From Thermoplasmata archaeon (GTDB taxonomy: Archaea; Thermoplasmatota; Thermoplasmata; Lutacidiplasmatales; UBA184): a stretch of DNA of 61,108 bases. Both the position numbers and the translations under genes were made by a program. The notes under the pieces are model-generated. The model was not told where the DNA came from. It searched no databases and saw only the letters and a list, made by a program, of their open reading frames with translations. Of this stretch, positions 34,322 to 43,006 are shown piece by piece (positions within the stretch are counted from its first letter, which is position 1; every line of letters starts with the position of its first letter). Location of the stretch: NCBI GenBank assembly GCA_030037875.1, contig JASHPV010000089.1, forward strand, positions 1-61,108, in the 5' to 3' direction.

Positions 34322-35245
34322 TCACCGTATGAGTGTCAGCCAATGGGCGTACTGCTTCGAGCGCCCGTGGATCGCGTCGTCGTAGCGCTTCTGGAGCTTC
34401 TGCGTGATCGGGTACGTTCCGGTGCCGATCGCTCGTCCGTCGACCTCGCGGATTGGGGTGATTCCGGCCGCGGTGCCGGTGAACAGCAACTCGTCCGCGG
34501 TGAACATCTCCTCTCGCGTGAAGTCGGAGCGACGGAAGATGAGTCCCTCATCCGCCACGAATTGGATGACCGAGTCCCGGGTCACGCCGCGCAGAATCCC
34601 CGAGCTCGCGGGCGGAGTGCTGACGATGTCGTTCTTGACCCGGAATATGTTCTCCCCCGGCCCTTCGGCGACCATCCCAGCCGAGTTCAGCAGGATGGCT
34701 TCGTCATAGCCGGCGGCCACGGCCTCCATCTTGGCCAGCCCGCTGTTGGCATAGTTGGCCGCGCACTTCGCCTGGGGGGGCAGCGAACGCGAGTCCATCC
34801 TCGTCCAGCTCGATACACTGGCGCGAACCCCCGTGCGAGCGTTCTCCTCCCCTAAGTACGCCCCCCACGACCAGAGCGCTATGGCGACCTGGGTGGGGCT
34901 TCGCGTGGGGTCGAGCCCCATCTCTCCATACCCCGAGAACGCGATGGGACGGAGGTACGCGTCCGTGATCCCATTGTCCTTGACCAGATCGATGCACGCG
35001 CGTTCGAGCTGCTCCTGCGAGTAGGGGATCTTCATCCGATAGATCTTCGCGCTGGCGAGGAATCTCCGGATGTGCTCCGGGAGCCGGAAGAGCCCGGGGC
35101 CGGTCGGGGTACTATGGCAGCGGAGCCCCTCGAAGATCGCGTAGCCGTAGTGCAGGCCGTGCGTCAGGACGTGGACCTGGGCGCTTTCCCAGGGAACGAG
35201 CTTTCCGTCGAGCCAGATGCTTTTCAGCGCCTTGATCGCGACCAT
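34322..35245 (-). CDS. ilvE: branched-chain amino acid aminotransferase
   Basis: 307 aa fold-type IV PLP enzyme. It carries out the final step of Ile, Leu and Val synthesis, or the first step in their breakdown. Landmarks: HGLHYGYAIFEGLR at the N-terminus, the Schiff-base Lys in QAKCAANYANS, GYDEAILLN and VAEGPGENIF, and the LFTGTAAGITP phosphate loop. Length and motif order match bacterial and archaeal IlvE. Other Ile/Leu/Val genes are absent from the window. Confidence 0.95.
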   Translation of the reverse strand: MVAIKALKSIWLDGKLVPWESAQVHVLTHGLHYGYAIFEGLRCHSTPTGPGLFRLPEHIRRFLASAKIYRMKIPYSQEQLERACIDLVKDNGITDAYLRPIAFSGYGEMGLDPTRSPTQVAIALWSWGAYLGEENARTGVRASVSSWTRMDSRSLPPQAKCAANYANSGLAKMEAVAAGYDEAILLNSAGMVAEGPGENIFRVKNDIVSTPPASSGILRGVTRDSVIQFVADEGLIFRRSDFTREEMFTADELLFTGTAAGITPIREVDGRAIGTGTYPITQKLQKRYDDAIHGRSKQYAHWLTLIR

Positions 35246-35335
35246 GGCGCGATGGGGATTCCCGGGTTGCGTAAAGCATCACGTCAACCCCGGCTGACCC
35301 TTCGACCCGGCAGGCCCTTCCGCCAAAGTGTCGCG

Positions 35336-35932
35336 ATGTCAGTCGCGATTGACGGCCGGTTCATGCCCTCGTTGGAGGTCCCCCGGCCGGGGTCGCTCAT
35401 GGAGTCCCATCATCCTTCCCAGCTCGTCGCGTACCTTCGGCACGAACAGGCGAATGCAGTACAGCTCTACCTCCAGTACAAGGGGTATCACTGGAACGTG
35501 AGGGGACCGCAGTTCCATGACCTGCACGTGATGTTCGACGAGCACGCGAAGCTCGTGCTCGACACGATCGACCCGCTCGCGGAGCGGCAGCGAATCCTCG
35601 GCGCCCCGGCCCACTACGACCTCGATGCCCTCGGCCGGTCCTCCCAGCTCGCCGTCGACGTCCAGCTACCCGGCACGGGGAAGGATATGATAGAACACCT
35701 CGCGGAATCCCACCGCCACATTATTCGAGACCTCAAGGCGGGCTTCGAACTGAGCACCGAGCTCCATGACCCGGGAACCGCGGACCTCCTCACTCGGTGC
35801 TTGGTAGTCCACGAGAAGTTGGAATGGTTCCTCCGGGAACTGCTCGAGAGCCGGGTGGACACGCTCGGAGAACTCAACGTGGGTCCGATGGTCATCCGAG
35901 GACACGGGCCGATCCAGACCGGGGTGGCCTGA
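35336..35932 (+). CDS. Dps-like ferritin (DNA-binding protein from starved cells family)
   Basis: 198 aa from ATG 35336; farther upstream in-frame codons overlap ilvE and show no homology. The ferroxidase region is YHWNVRGPQFHDLHVMFDEH, the Dps consensus HWNVxGxxFxxLHxxxxExH. Four helices of usual length follow, then VVHEKLEWFLREL. The N-terminal extension of ~30 residues lacks the Lys-rich DNA-binding tail of E. coli Dps. It probably stores iron and detoxifies peroxide. The ZIP/ferritin-HTH pair 3.4 kb upstream also concerns metals, but the two are not contiguous. Confidence 0.9.
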   Translation: MSVAIDGRFMPSLEVPRPGSLMESHHPSQLVAYLRHEQANAVQLYLQYKGYHWNVRGPQFHDLHVMFDEHAKLVLDTIDPLAERQRILGAPAHYDLDALGRSSQLAVDVQLPGTGKDMIEHLAESHRHIIRDLKAGFELSTELHDPGTADLLTRCLVVHEKLEWFLRELLESRVDTLGELNVGPMVIRGHGPIQTGVA

Positions 35933-36104
35933 ACCGACGGCGTTCTCTTCGCGGGCCCGGCCGGGATCGAAATGGGAGTACCGGGAGTTGCCGACCTCCC
36001 GCCGGGGACCAGGGGGACCCCCGCCTAGGCTCGGGAAAACGTCGTTCTCCGCCGTGCCGCCAAGGGTTTAATGGACCGTCTCGAGTCGATTGGCTCACGT
36101 GTCA

Positions 36105-36953
36105 ATGGATCCGCAGCTAACGCCGTCCCTGAGTTCCAGATTTGACATCAAGGCGGTCACCGAGCTCGGGGAAGCCCGCCAGCTGGTCTTCGGCGATCTG
36201 TCGGACTGCTTCAATCCGTTCCTTCCCCGTTTCGTGCGGGAAGCGCTCCTGGGGGGAGGAGAGGTCTGGGTCTCGAGGGAGGATTCGGTCGTCGACGGAC
36301 TTCTCCTGTACAATGTCATCGAAAGGGTGGGCTCCATCTTCACCCGCGATGCCCGAGTGGCGCGGAGACTGTTCGACGTCAAGGCCGCGGGCGCCTTCTT
36401 CTCCGAGTTCTCGCTCAGTACGAAGACCGAAATTTACCCCGTCTTTGCGGTCGAACCGACGGAGGGAGCGGACACCCACCCTTTCGCTCACCCGGTTCGG
36501 ATGGCCCGGAGGTCGGAGCAACCGGCGATCATCCGAATGCTGAACGAGATGTACGGTCCCATCGACACACGGTGGCTGCAGATCGCCTCGCGCGAGGAGG
36601 AAAGATGCTTCGTGGTCGACGTCGCAGGGGAAATCGCTGGCGTCGGATGGGTTTCGGTCGTGGGAGCCCACGGTCGCCTCCACTCCCTCTCGGTACGCCC
36701 CCATTACCGCCGAATCGGGATCGGCACGGACCTCTGGCATGCCCGGGTCCTGTGGGCGCAGAAGGCCGGAGGCCGCCGCGTGATCTCCGAGATTTCGGAG
36801 CTCAACGTGGCCTCCCTTGCTATCGCCCGTGCCGGCGGGATGCGCCGGATCGGCCAGCAGTTCCTTTCCCACAATTCGGCGGGAGGACCTATCCCGGTCT
36901 CACCCTTGGGGAGCCCCGCAGAACGGGCAGACCTTGTCGGTCACGTCGATTAG
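36105..36953 (+). CDS. GNAT-family N-acetyltransferase with extra N-terminal domain
   Basis: 282 aa from ATG 36105; TTG 36090 and GTG 36099 are in-frame alternatives, but a TTTAAT element near 36066 puts transcription start at ~36092. The C-terminal half (residues ~130-270) is a GNAT fold: beta4 LHSLSVRPHYR and RRIGIGTDLWHA for the pyrophosphate loop, then LNVASLAIARAGGM. The N-terminal ~125 residues form a degenerate second GNAT-like or unrecognised module (FGDLSDCFNPF, EVWVSREDSVV). Acceptor unknown. Its last 54 bases overlap the end of the converging zinc-ribbon gene. Confidence 0.8.
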   Translation: MDPQLTPSLSSRFDIKAVTELGEARQLVFGDLSDCFNPFLPRFVREALLGGGEVWVSREDSVVDGLLLYNVIERVGSIFTRDARVARRLFDVKAAGAFFSEFSLSTKTEIYPVFAVEPTEGADTHPFAHPVRMARRSEQPAIIRMLNEMYGPIDTRWLQIASREEERCFVVDVAGEIAGVGWVSVVGAHGRLHSLSVRPHYRRIGIGTDLWHARVLWAQKAGGRRVISEISELNVASLAIARAGGMRRIGQQFLSHNSAGGPIPVSPLGSPAERADLVGHVD

Positions 36954-37949
36954 GTTCCCGCAGTATCGGCATTTCACTTTGACGGTTTCGCGCAGCACCA
37001 CCTGAGGTACCGGCTGTCCCGGGGGCGTCAGGTTGATCGGGGGCGGGCCCCCCATCGCGGCGAACGGGGGCGGGGGAGGGACCCCGTATCCGATGTTCCC
37101 CGGGGCGGCGTGCTGGGGAAGCCGCTTCGGCCGGTTCCGGGAGCGGAGCACGAGCCAGATCACGAGGACGATGATCAGCAAGAAGACGACGAGCCCGATC
37201 ACGAGAGCCCAAGGGAACGGCGTCGACGGCGGAGGCGCTTGGGCGGGCGTGAGAGCGTACGTGGTACCCGTGACGTAGAGCGTGTCGGTCCACGTAAATC
37301 CATCGCCGGTACTCGAGTTGAGATCGTGCTCGGTGTACAGGTATCCGACGATGTAACCGGTGGCCGGGTCGAAGTAGGACTGCCACGTGTAGGTGGCGTT
37401 GAAAATGCCGTACGCGTCGTCCCGCTCGTAGCTCCCGGTGCCCCGGGCCTCGATCGTGGCGACGTACCCGGTACCGGGGAGGTCGTAGGCGTAATCCCTG
37501 GAGACGACGCTCATCTCCGTGTTGAGGAGGTAGAACGTGTCCCCGGGGCTGAACGAGTTGTTCATGTAGAACCAGACGTACGGGTTCGTGTAGCCGGTTT
37601 GATTATCGGTCCCCTTCACGTAGAGGAACGAGTTCGCGGAGAACGTGAAGTTCCCCGACGCACCACCGGTCTCGTGCGAGCCGGTGTTGTTGCTCCACGA
37701 CCAAGCGTTCTCGAAGGAGGCCGATTCGGTCCCGTTCGGCAGTACCCCGGTCACCCCGACCGTGCCGTTCAGGTACGTGTTCTCGGTATAGCCCGAGTAG
37801 TCGTAGCCCGTCCCGTCGTTCAGCACGATGGTCTCGTAGTAGTAGAACCGGTCGCCGGACCGGGGGACGTAGTGGCCGCCCGCCCCGGCCGCGCTCGGAA
37901 GGCAGAGGAGGAGCACCAGTGCGAGGAGCCCCACGATCCGTGGGCTCAT
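36900..37949 (-). CDS. secreted/anchored protein with C-terminal cytoplasmic zinc ribbon
   Basis: 349 aa from ATG 37949, which overlaps the upstream stop as ATGA. A signal peptide (residues ~1-24, ending SAAGAGG) is followed by a Tyr/Asn-rich extracellular region of ~220 residues with many NxT/S sequons and no recognised domain. One membrane helix (WALVIGLVVFLLIIVLVIWL region) is followed by a basic stop, a Pro-rich cytoplasmic segment (YGVPPPPPFA) and a terminal zinc ribbon CRYCG...CPFCG. The layout could link an external event to an internal zinc-ribbon contact. It is the last gene of a leftward cassette of four. Function unknown. Confidence 0.75.
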   Translation of the reverse strand: MSPRIVGLLALVLLLCLPSAAGAGGHYVPRSGDRFYYYETIVLNDGTGYDYSGYTENTYLNGTVGVTGVLPNGTESASFENAWSWSNNTGSHETGGASGNFTFSANSFLYVKGTDNQTGYTNPYVWFYMNNSFSPGDTFYLLNTEMSVVSRDYAYDLPGTGYVATIEARGTGSYERDDAYGIFNATYTWQSYFDPATGYIVGYLYTEHDLNSSTGDGFTWTDTLYVTGTTYALTPAQAPPPSTPFPWALVIGLVVFLLIIVLVIWLVLRSRNRPKRLPQHAAPGNIGYGVPPPPPFAAMGGPPPINLTPPGQPVPQVVLRETVKVKCRYCGNLIDVTDKVCPFCGAPQG

Positions 37950-39472
37950 CCCACGAACCCTCCCATCGCGTGGGCGTGGGCCGGATGGGCGCCTCCGAAC
38001 CCGCTGTAGGTCGAGAAGTACGCCCCGTGCCCGACAAAGACCGGCACGAAGAAGAACCACATCCCGGGCATGTAGTGGAAGTTCACCGGCGGAGCCGGGA
38101 CGGCCTTGCCCGTCGTGTCGAGTCCGGTCACGGTCTCGGCCCGGATCCCGTGGATCATGCGCACGGCGAGGGTGATCAACTCCGGTTGGGACATCATCAT
38201 CGCCCGCTTTCCCAGAATGTCGTAGGCCTGCTCGAGCAGTCCGAGCGTCTCGTTGGCCTCGAGGACCGGGATCGAGGCAAGGATCGCGGCGGCGACCAAC
38301 GGGTACTGAAGGTACGCGCCTAACCCTCGGGTCAGGACCGCCAGCTTCGGGCTAAGACCGTCCATCGGCATATCGGACACGGCAAGGTACGCCGACGAGA
38401 GCTCGACGTCCTCGGAGGGGGCGAACCCCCATCCCCCGAACATGGAGCGGAGCCCGGTGAACCGGGCCCCGATCTCATCGAGGGGTCGGTTCACGATCGC
38501 CATCAGGGCCGCCGACTCGTACGAGGGGGTCGCGTGGAGCCAGGTCGCGAGGTTGTCGGTGGCGAACGTGCCGTCGCCGCGTTGACCGAGCAGGATGATC
38601 GAGGAGACCCCCAGGGAAGATTCCTTGGCCACTCCGAGGGACCTCACCTGAGCGTCGAGCTGTTTCAACAGGGGGAGGCTGTCGCCGATGCTGCGGGACG
38701 ACGCGGTCAGGATCTCCGCCGACATGAGCCGGTTCTCGTCGTTGTGCGCGAGGTCGCGAAGGCCATTGTACGCGTCCAGGAATCCTTGGGCGCCTTTCTG
38801 GAGGTCGCTTTCCCGTTTCGCGAGACCGATCGAGATCGCCCACAGGTACGTTCGGTCGGCGGAGGCGAGCGGTTCCACCAGGAGCGAGAAGTACTGGGCG
38901 CCCAGGTTCGCGATATCGTTCAGTTCCCGATCGACCTCCTGGGTTTGGCCCATGTACGAGGCGAACGGCAGATCGGAGACCCGGTAGAGCCGGGTTCCGA
39001 GGTCCCGTAGGGAGAGGGCGCCGAGACTCGTCAGGCCGACGTACCCGTCTCCGTACGGGGTGAGGCTATCGAGCAGCGCCCGCTTCCCCATGTTCTGGTC
39101 GTACTCCTTCTCTTCCGCTGCGAGGTCGCTGTCGGCCGCTTGGAGAGCGGCCTGGTCCTGGGCCTGTTTCTGCAAGTCCGTGGCCTGCTTGTCCTTCGCT
39201 TCGAAATGGAAGAGGATCGAGTGGGACTTTTCGACCTCCTGCCCCAATTGGTTGGCGAGCTGCGCCCGGGCCGCGGCCTTCGCGGCAATGTCCTGCTGGG
39301 CGGGGAGCAGCTGTTGAACGTCTTGCGCGAGTTGGGCATACTGGGCGGCGCCCACGACCTGGAGCAGGCTGAGCTGCTGCAGCGACGTGATGTCCGCCGG
39401 AGGCAGGCTCGCGGTGACCGACCGGTTGCTTACCTGGGTCATGAACGTGTACACGTCCTGACAGTTCGCCAT
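37946..39472 (-). CDS. unrecognised coiled-coil protein, cassette gene 3
   Basis: 508 aa from ATG 39472 (another ATG three codons upstream). No family is recognised. Residues ~40-125 are heptad-rich and Gln/Ala/Lys/Glu-rich, a clear coiled coil. The rest is predominantly helical with several hydrophobic stretches (YLVAVS.., YPLVAAAILASIPV). The C-terminus is hydrophobic, aromatic and rich in His and Gly (HYMPGMWFFFVPV, then HPAHAHAMGG). There is no signal peptide. A TATA element ~30 bases upstream lies inside the previous gene, so it can be transcribed separately from genes 1-2 of the cassette. It overlaps the next gene by ATGA. Confidence 0.7.
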   Translation of the reverse strand: MANCQDVYTFMTQVSNRSVTASLPPADITSLQQLSLLQVVGAAQYAQLAQDVQQLLPAQQDIAAKAAARAQLANQLGQEVEKSHSILFHFEAKDKQATDLQKQAQDQAALQAADSDLAAEEKEYDQNMGKRALLDSLTPYGDGYVGLTSLGALSLRDLGTRLYRVSDLPFASYMGQTQEVDRELNDIANLGAQYFSLLVEPLASADRTYLWAISIGLAKRESDLQKGAQGFLDAYNGLRDLAHNDENRLMSAEILTASSRSIGDSLPLLKQLDAQVRSLGVAKESSLGVSSIILLGQRGDGTFATDNLATWLHATPSYESAALMAIVNRPLDEIGARFTGLRSMFGGWGFAPSEDVELSSAYLAVSDMPMDGLSPKLAVLTRGLGAYLQYPLVAAAILASIPVLEANETLGLLEQAYDILGKRAMMMSQPELITLAVRMIHGIRAETVTGLDTTGKAVPAPPVNFHYMPGMWFFFVPVFVGHGAYFSTYSGFGGAHPAHAHAMGGFVG

Positions 39473-39473
39473 G

Positions 39474-40709
39474 CTACGCATCGACCGCCCGGAATTTTGT
39501 ATAAAAGAATTCCTCTTCGCAGCGGTTCTGGATGAGCAGGTCCAGACTCCCGTGGAGGTTCTGGACCTCGACGAAAGGGTCGGCCTTCAGCGCCTCCCGG
39601 AGCACGCCCTCGAAATGTCCCTTCCGACTGGCCGAGACTCCGAACCGTCGGCGCCGTTCCCCTTCGATTTGTTCGTACGCGAACGTGAGCTCGTAGAGGG
39701 ACCGATGGACTTGGTCCTCGATCTTCTCCCGCACCATATCCCGATCGAGGGCTCGCTCCACGATCCCCTCCAGGTCGACGAAGTACGCGGACCCGTTCGG
39801 AGCGAGCACAGCGTCCTTGTCCAGCCACACATCGTCGAAATCTAGGCCCACGTATTTTCCTCGGGACGAATCGAAGGCCATCGTACGCGCGAAGAGGGTC
39901 AGCATCGCCACCGTGCTGCGGACGAAATTGGTCTCGAACTGGAGAGCCCGGGCTTCGGAGTCGATACCGAAGAGCTCGAAGATGTGGCGGATGTTGTGCC
40001 CGACCGTGCTTTTCCCGTGGAAGTAGATCCGTACGTTGGAGGGCACGAGTCGCAGTTCCTGCACGAAGCGTCCGCCATACTTCCGGTACCAATGGATGCT
40101 CCGCAGCCGCTCTTCGAGCGATTCCGGCAACAGGCAGATCTTGACGACCGGTGCGATAAGGAAGCCGGCCACCGAGGTGAGGTCGGCGCGCTCCGAGACG
40201 TGGAGGGCCGTCGAGGCATGGTCCAGGCCCTGGCCCCCGTACGGCGAGCCGCGAAGCCAGACCTCCCCGGTAATGATGCGGTCTGTGGGCGCCGCGGGCT
40301 CGCGCCGCAATCGCCCCCGCACTTCCGGGTCATCCGAGAGTTCCGCAGCGTAGAAGCGGTCCAGGGCTCGCCAAGAGTAGGGGTCGATCGTCGAGCCGAT
40401 ACCCTTGACCGATAGGAAAAACGGAGTTCCATCCAGGGTCACGATCGATTCTGGAAATATCGCCCCCCGGTTGTCGTCCTCGACGAACTCCCGTCTGTCG
40501 ATTGGCGGCTCGTCCATTAGGCCGGTCATGGCGCAGGGGAGGTAGAACCGCTCCAGCCGCGTCAGGTCAAAGGTCTGGAACCGCGGATTGGTAATGCAGT
40601 GGGCCGGGTACGCGGCCAGCTCCACGGGCATTCCGGTGAGTTTCGGCGGTTCGGTGCCCGCTGTAGGAGGCGCAGGCAACGGGGGATGAGGGGCGGTTCG
40701 AGCCGACAT
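39474..40709 (-). CDS. unrecognised protein, cassette gene 2 (possible kinase-like fold)
   Basis: 411 aa. No family is recognised with confidence. It starts with a Pro-rich segment, then mixed alpha/beta. Some strings resemble a distant protein kinase-like fold: VSVKGIGSTID-like small loop, VVKICLLP (a possible VxK), and YVGLDFDDVWLDKDAVL followed by SAYFVDLEGI, which could be catalytic and metal-binding Asp residues. This is speculative. It is seven bases downstream of the TIM-barrel gene and one base ahead of the coiled-coil gene, so it is co-transcribed with both. There is no signal peptide or membrane helix. Confidence 0.65.
   Translation of the reverse strand: MSARTAPHPPLPAPPTAGTEPPKLTGMPVELAAYPAHCITNPRFQTFDLTRLERFYLPCAMTGLMDEPPIDRREFVEDDNRGAIFPESIVTLDGTPFFLSVKGIGSTIDPYSWRALDRFYAAELSDDPEVRGRLRREPAAPTDRIITGEVWLRGSPYGGQGLDHASTALHVSERADLTSVAGFLIAPVVKICLLPESLEERLRSIHWYRKYGGRFVQELRLVPSNVRIYFHGKSTVGHNIRHIFELFGIDSEARALQFETNFVRSTVAMLTLFARTMAFDSSRGKYVGLDFDDVWLDKDAVLAPNGSAYFVDLEGIVERALDRDMVREKIEDQVHRSLYELTFAYEQIEGERRRRFGVSASRKGHFEGVLREALKADPFVEVQNLHGSLDLLIQNRCEEEFFYTKFRAVDA
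39500..39507 (-). promoter_or_regulatory. intragenic TATA box (CTTTTATA) within cassette gene 2
   Basis: A consensus archaeal TATA element on the minus strand, inside the last 35 bases of the upstream coding sequence. It is centred ~31 bases before ATG 39472 and would start a near-leaderless mRNA for the last two genes of the cassette. The local sequence is far more AT-rich than the surrounding gene. Confidence 0.55.
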
Positions 40710-40716
40710 CGAAATC

Positions 40717-41763
40717 CTACTTGGCGTAGTACGCCGCGACGGCGCGAAACGCCTCCTTCGGTTCCCACGGCACGTCGGGATACGTCGACCCGTGACCGTG
40801 CTCCAGGGTTTTGACCAGACTGAGCGCCGACATGTCTAGGTCGTAGTACGGTTCCTCGGAGTACGGCGAGATGGGGTCTACGAATGTGTCGATGAAAACA
40901 CCATCGACCCCCGCGCGGTCGAGGAGTTCCAGCACGGAGGTGAGTTGACGGGCCTGGGCCCCCTCGTCGCGGACGTGGGCGCCCGGCTTGAGGTGCGGCC
41001 GAACGAGACGGCCCACGACCGGCAGACTGTGCCAGAACTGTGATGCCGGGTCGCCGATCCCGAATCCTAGCGTACCAGTGGAGTGGGCACCCTGGTAAGC
41101 ACGGGAACCAGTCCCGGTCACCACGACCGGTTTTCCGGCGGCGAAGAAGGGCTGGAGCATTTCGATAAATCGGTCCCGGACCCGCTCATCCCAATAGTGA
41201 TCGACGCCGACGAGATCGAACGGTGTCCAATCCACCCCTTCCCACGGCAAGGCGGCGTACGCGACCGGGCCTTGAAAGACGCGGCGAGTTGCCGCGCTTG
41301 CCTCTGCGAGGAATGCGTTGAGCGCGGGACCCCGGCTTCCGGTCCGGATGATGTGGCGGAGAGAGGGATTGTGGAGGCGTTGCAGTAGCGTGCGACCGGG
41401 CAGGATTCCGTTCATGAAGAGCATCAGCTCCTGCCCGACGCAGTACACGAGTTTCCCGCTCGACCTTTGCCGAACCCTCTCCGCGACCTGAGCGGCCCGG
41501 GTGATGTACGAAAGGGTCTCGGACGGGGGCCTATTGAAAAGGGCAGGAGAAAACCAAACCTCGAGACCTAGTTCCAAGGCATAGGACGCGGCCCCCGCGA
41601 TCCGATCGGTGTCGTAGCCAACGACCTTGATTGCGGTACAGTGGAGGTCCCGCTGCACCGTCTCTAGCTCCCGCCGCACGACGTCGTCGACGAAACGCGG
41701 TCGCGTCGATATGCCCAGCGCGTACCGAGTACCGACGTCGTAGGAAACTCCCTTCAATCTCAT
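40717..41763 (-). CDS. TIM-barrel glycosidase-like protein, cassette gene 1
   Basis: 348 aa from ATG 41763, chosen because relatives begin near MxLKGVxYDVG; ATG 41793 would add ten residues. The protein belongs to a group often labelled 'abortive infection protein' in databases, but its sequence is glycosyl hydrolase-like: GVSYDVG, ELGLEVWFSP, VGQELMLFM (a plausible acid/base Glu), GVDHYWD, and the end YPDVPWEPKEAFRAVAAYY. At the strand where relatives, as I recall them, have a TEFG-type nucleophile Glu, this copy reads VVVTGTGSRA. No signal peptide. First gene of the cassette. Confidence 0.7.
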   Translation of the reverse strand: MRLKGVSYDVGTRYALGISTRPRFVDDVVRRELETVQRDLHCTAIKVVGYDTDRIAGAASYALELGLEVWFSPALFNRPPSETLSYITRAAQVAERVRQRSSGKLVYCVGQELMLFMNGILPGRTLLQRLHNPSLRHIIRTGSRGPALNAFLAEASAATRRVFQGPVAYAALPWEGVDWTPFDLVGVDHYWDERVRDRFIEMLQPFFAAGKPVVVTGTGSRAYQGAHSTGTLGFGIGDPASQFWHSLPVVGRLVRPHLKPGAHVRDEGAQARQLTSVLELLDRAGVDGVFIDTFVDPISPYSEEPYYDLDMSALSLVKTLEHGHGSTYPDVPWEPKEAFRAVAAYYAK

Positions 41764-42034
41764 GAACGCCAGCGCCAGAGCAGGTCTTGCCATTTATCCC
41801 ATCGAGGGTTTCGATCCGGTGGGAGGAGTGCGAGATCACGGAGACAGAGGAACCGGTGTGTTTCTCCTGCCTACGGTATGGATTTCCCGCCGGCACGATG
41901 GGGCCCCCTCGTCTTCGAGTGGTCTCTCGTTCACGTGACGCGCAAGCTCGCCGGGAACTGTCCCACGTCCTTGAGGGTGTCGATAGAACATCTAAAGTTC
42001 AGTTTCCTCTCGAACCCCCGGTTGCGATGAGGTC

Positions 42035-43006
42035 ATGAGCCTCGCTCCGGTCCCGATCGCATCGGCCGCCGTGCCGGCAGAACCTGAGCCGGTCATTTCC
42101 GTCCAACATCTCGTCAAGCGGTATGGCGACGTAGTGGCAGTCGACGATGTTTCATTTTCGATCCGTAAGGGAGAGATTTTCGGGATAGTCGGGCCGAACG
42201 GGGCGGGTAAGACTACCACGGTGGAGTGCATCTCAGGTCTACGGGTTCCGGATTCCGGTCGGATCCTCGTAGAGGGATTTTCTCCGCGGACGGATCGCGA
42301 CAAGATACGACAATTCGTGGGAGTCCAACTCCAGGATTGCGCGCTGCCGCCCCGCATCACGGTGGGTGAAGCGGTCGGACTGTTCGCCTCCTTCTATCGC
42401 GACCCGCTGAATGCGGACGAGCTGCTCGAATCGCTGGGGATCCGAACGATCGAGGAAAAGCAGTTCCGAACGTTATCCGGGGGCCAGAAGCAGAGGCTCT
42501 CCATCGCGCTGGCGCTGGTCGGGAATCCGACGATAGCCGTCCTGGACGAGCTGACCACCGGGCTCGACCCGGAGGCTCGGCGGGAAACCTGGGGCCTCAT
42601 CGAACGAATCCGAGACCGTGGTGTCACGGTCGTACTCGTGACCCACTTTATGGACGAGGCGGAGCGACTTTGCGACCGGATCGCCCTCATTGATCACGGG
42701 ATCGTTCGGGCATTGGACACTCCAGAGGCGATCGCGGCGCGCGCGGGAGGATTCCGGGTCCGATTCGTTCCGTCGGCTCCCGTCGACGATCAGACACTTC
42801 GGGCGATTCCGGGGGTGGAATCGATTGAAAGAAAAGACAAGTACGTCACTGTCAGGGGCACGGGGGACCTAGCGGCCTCGGTTGTCGACGCGCTGGCGAA
42901 AGCCGGCATTCGCGTTACCGAACTCGAGGCCCGGGGAGGGAGCCTCGACGATGCCTTCGTCATGCTGACCCGGGAGACCGGTCCCATGGGGCGTGACCGG
43001 GCTTGA
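42035..43006 (+). CDS. ABC transporter ATP-binding protein (ABC-2 export type)
   Basis: 323 aa. Walker A GPNGAGKTTT, Q-loop VQLQDCAL, signature LSGGQKQRLS, Walker B AVLDELTTGLDPE, and H-loop VTHFMDEAE. The C-terminal ~95 residues form the usual accessory domain of DrrA/NodI-like exporters. The next gene begins within its stop (TTGA overlap), so they make one two-component export system. It probably exports a small molecule or acts on an envelope component; substrate unknown. Atypical E after the Walker B D (DELTTG rather than DEPTTG) should not abolish hydrolysis. Confidence 0.93.
   Translation: MSLAPVPIASAAVPAEPEPVISVQHLVKRYGDVVAVDDVSFSIRKGEIFGIVGPNGAGKTTTVECISGLRVPDSGRILVEGFSPRTDRDKIRQFVGVQLQDCALPPRITVGEAVGLFASFYRDPLNADELLESLGIRTIEEKQFRTLSGGQKQRLSIALALVGNPTIAVLDELTTGLDPEARRETWGLIERIRDRGVTVVLVTHFMDEAERLCDRIALIDHGIVRALDTPEAIAARAGGFRVRFVPSAPVDDQTLRAIPGVESIERKDKYVTVRGTGDLAASVVDALAKAGIRVTELEARGGSLDDAFVMLTRETGPMGRDRA

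Noticed and set aside
35072..35335. N-terminal extension of the Dps-like protein
   Set aside because: Antisense to ilvE and without homology; ATG 35336 gives a normal-length protein.
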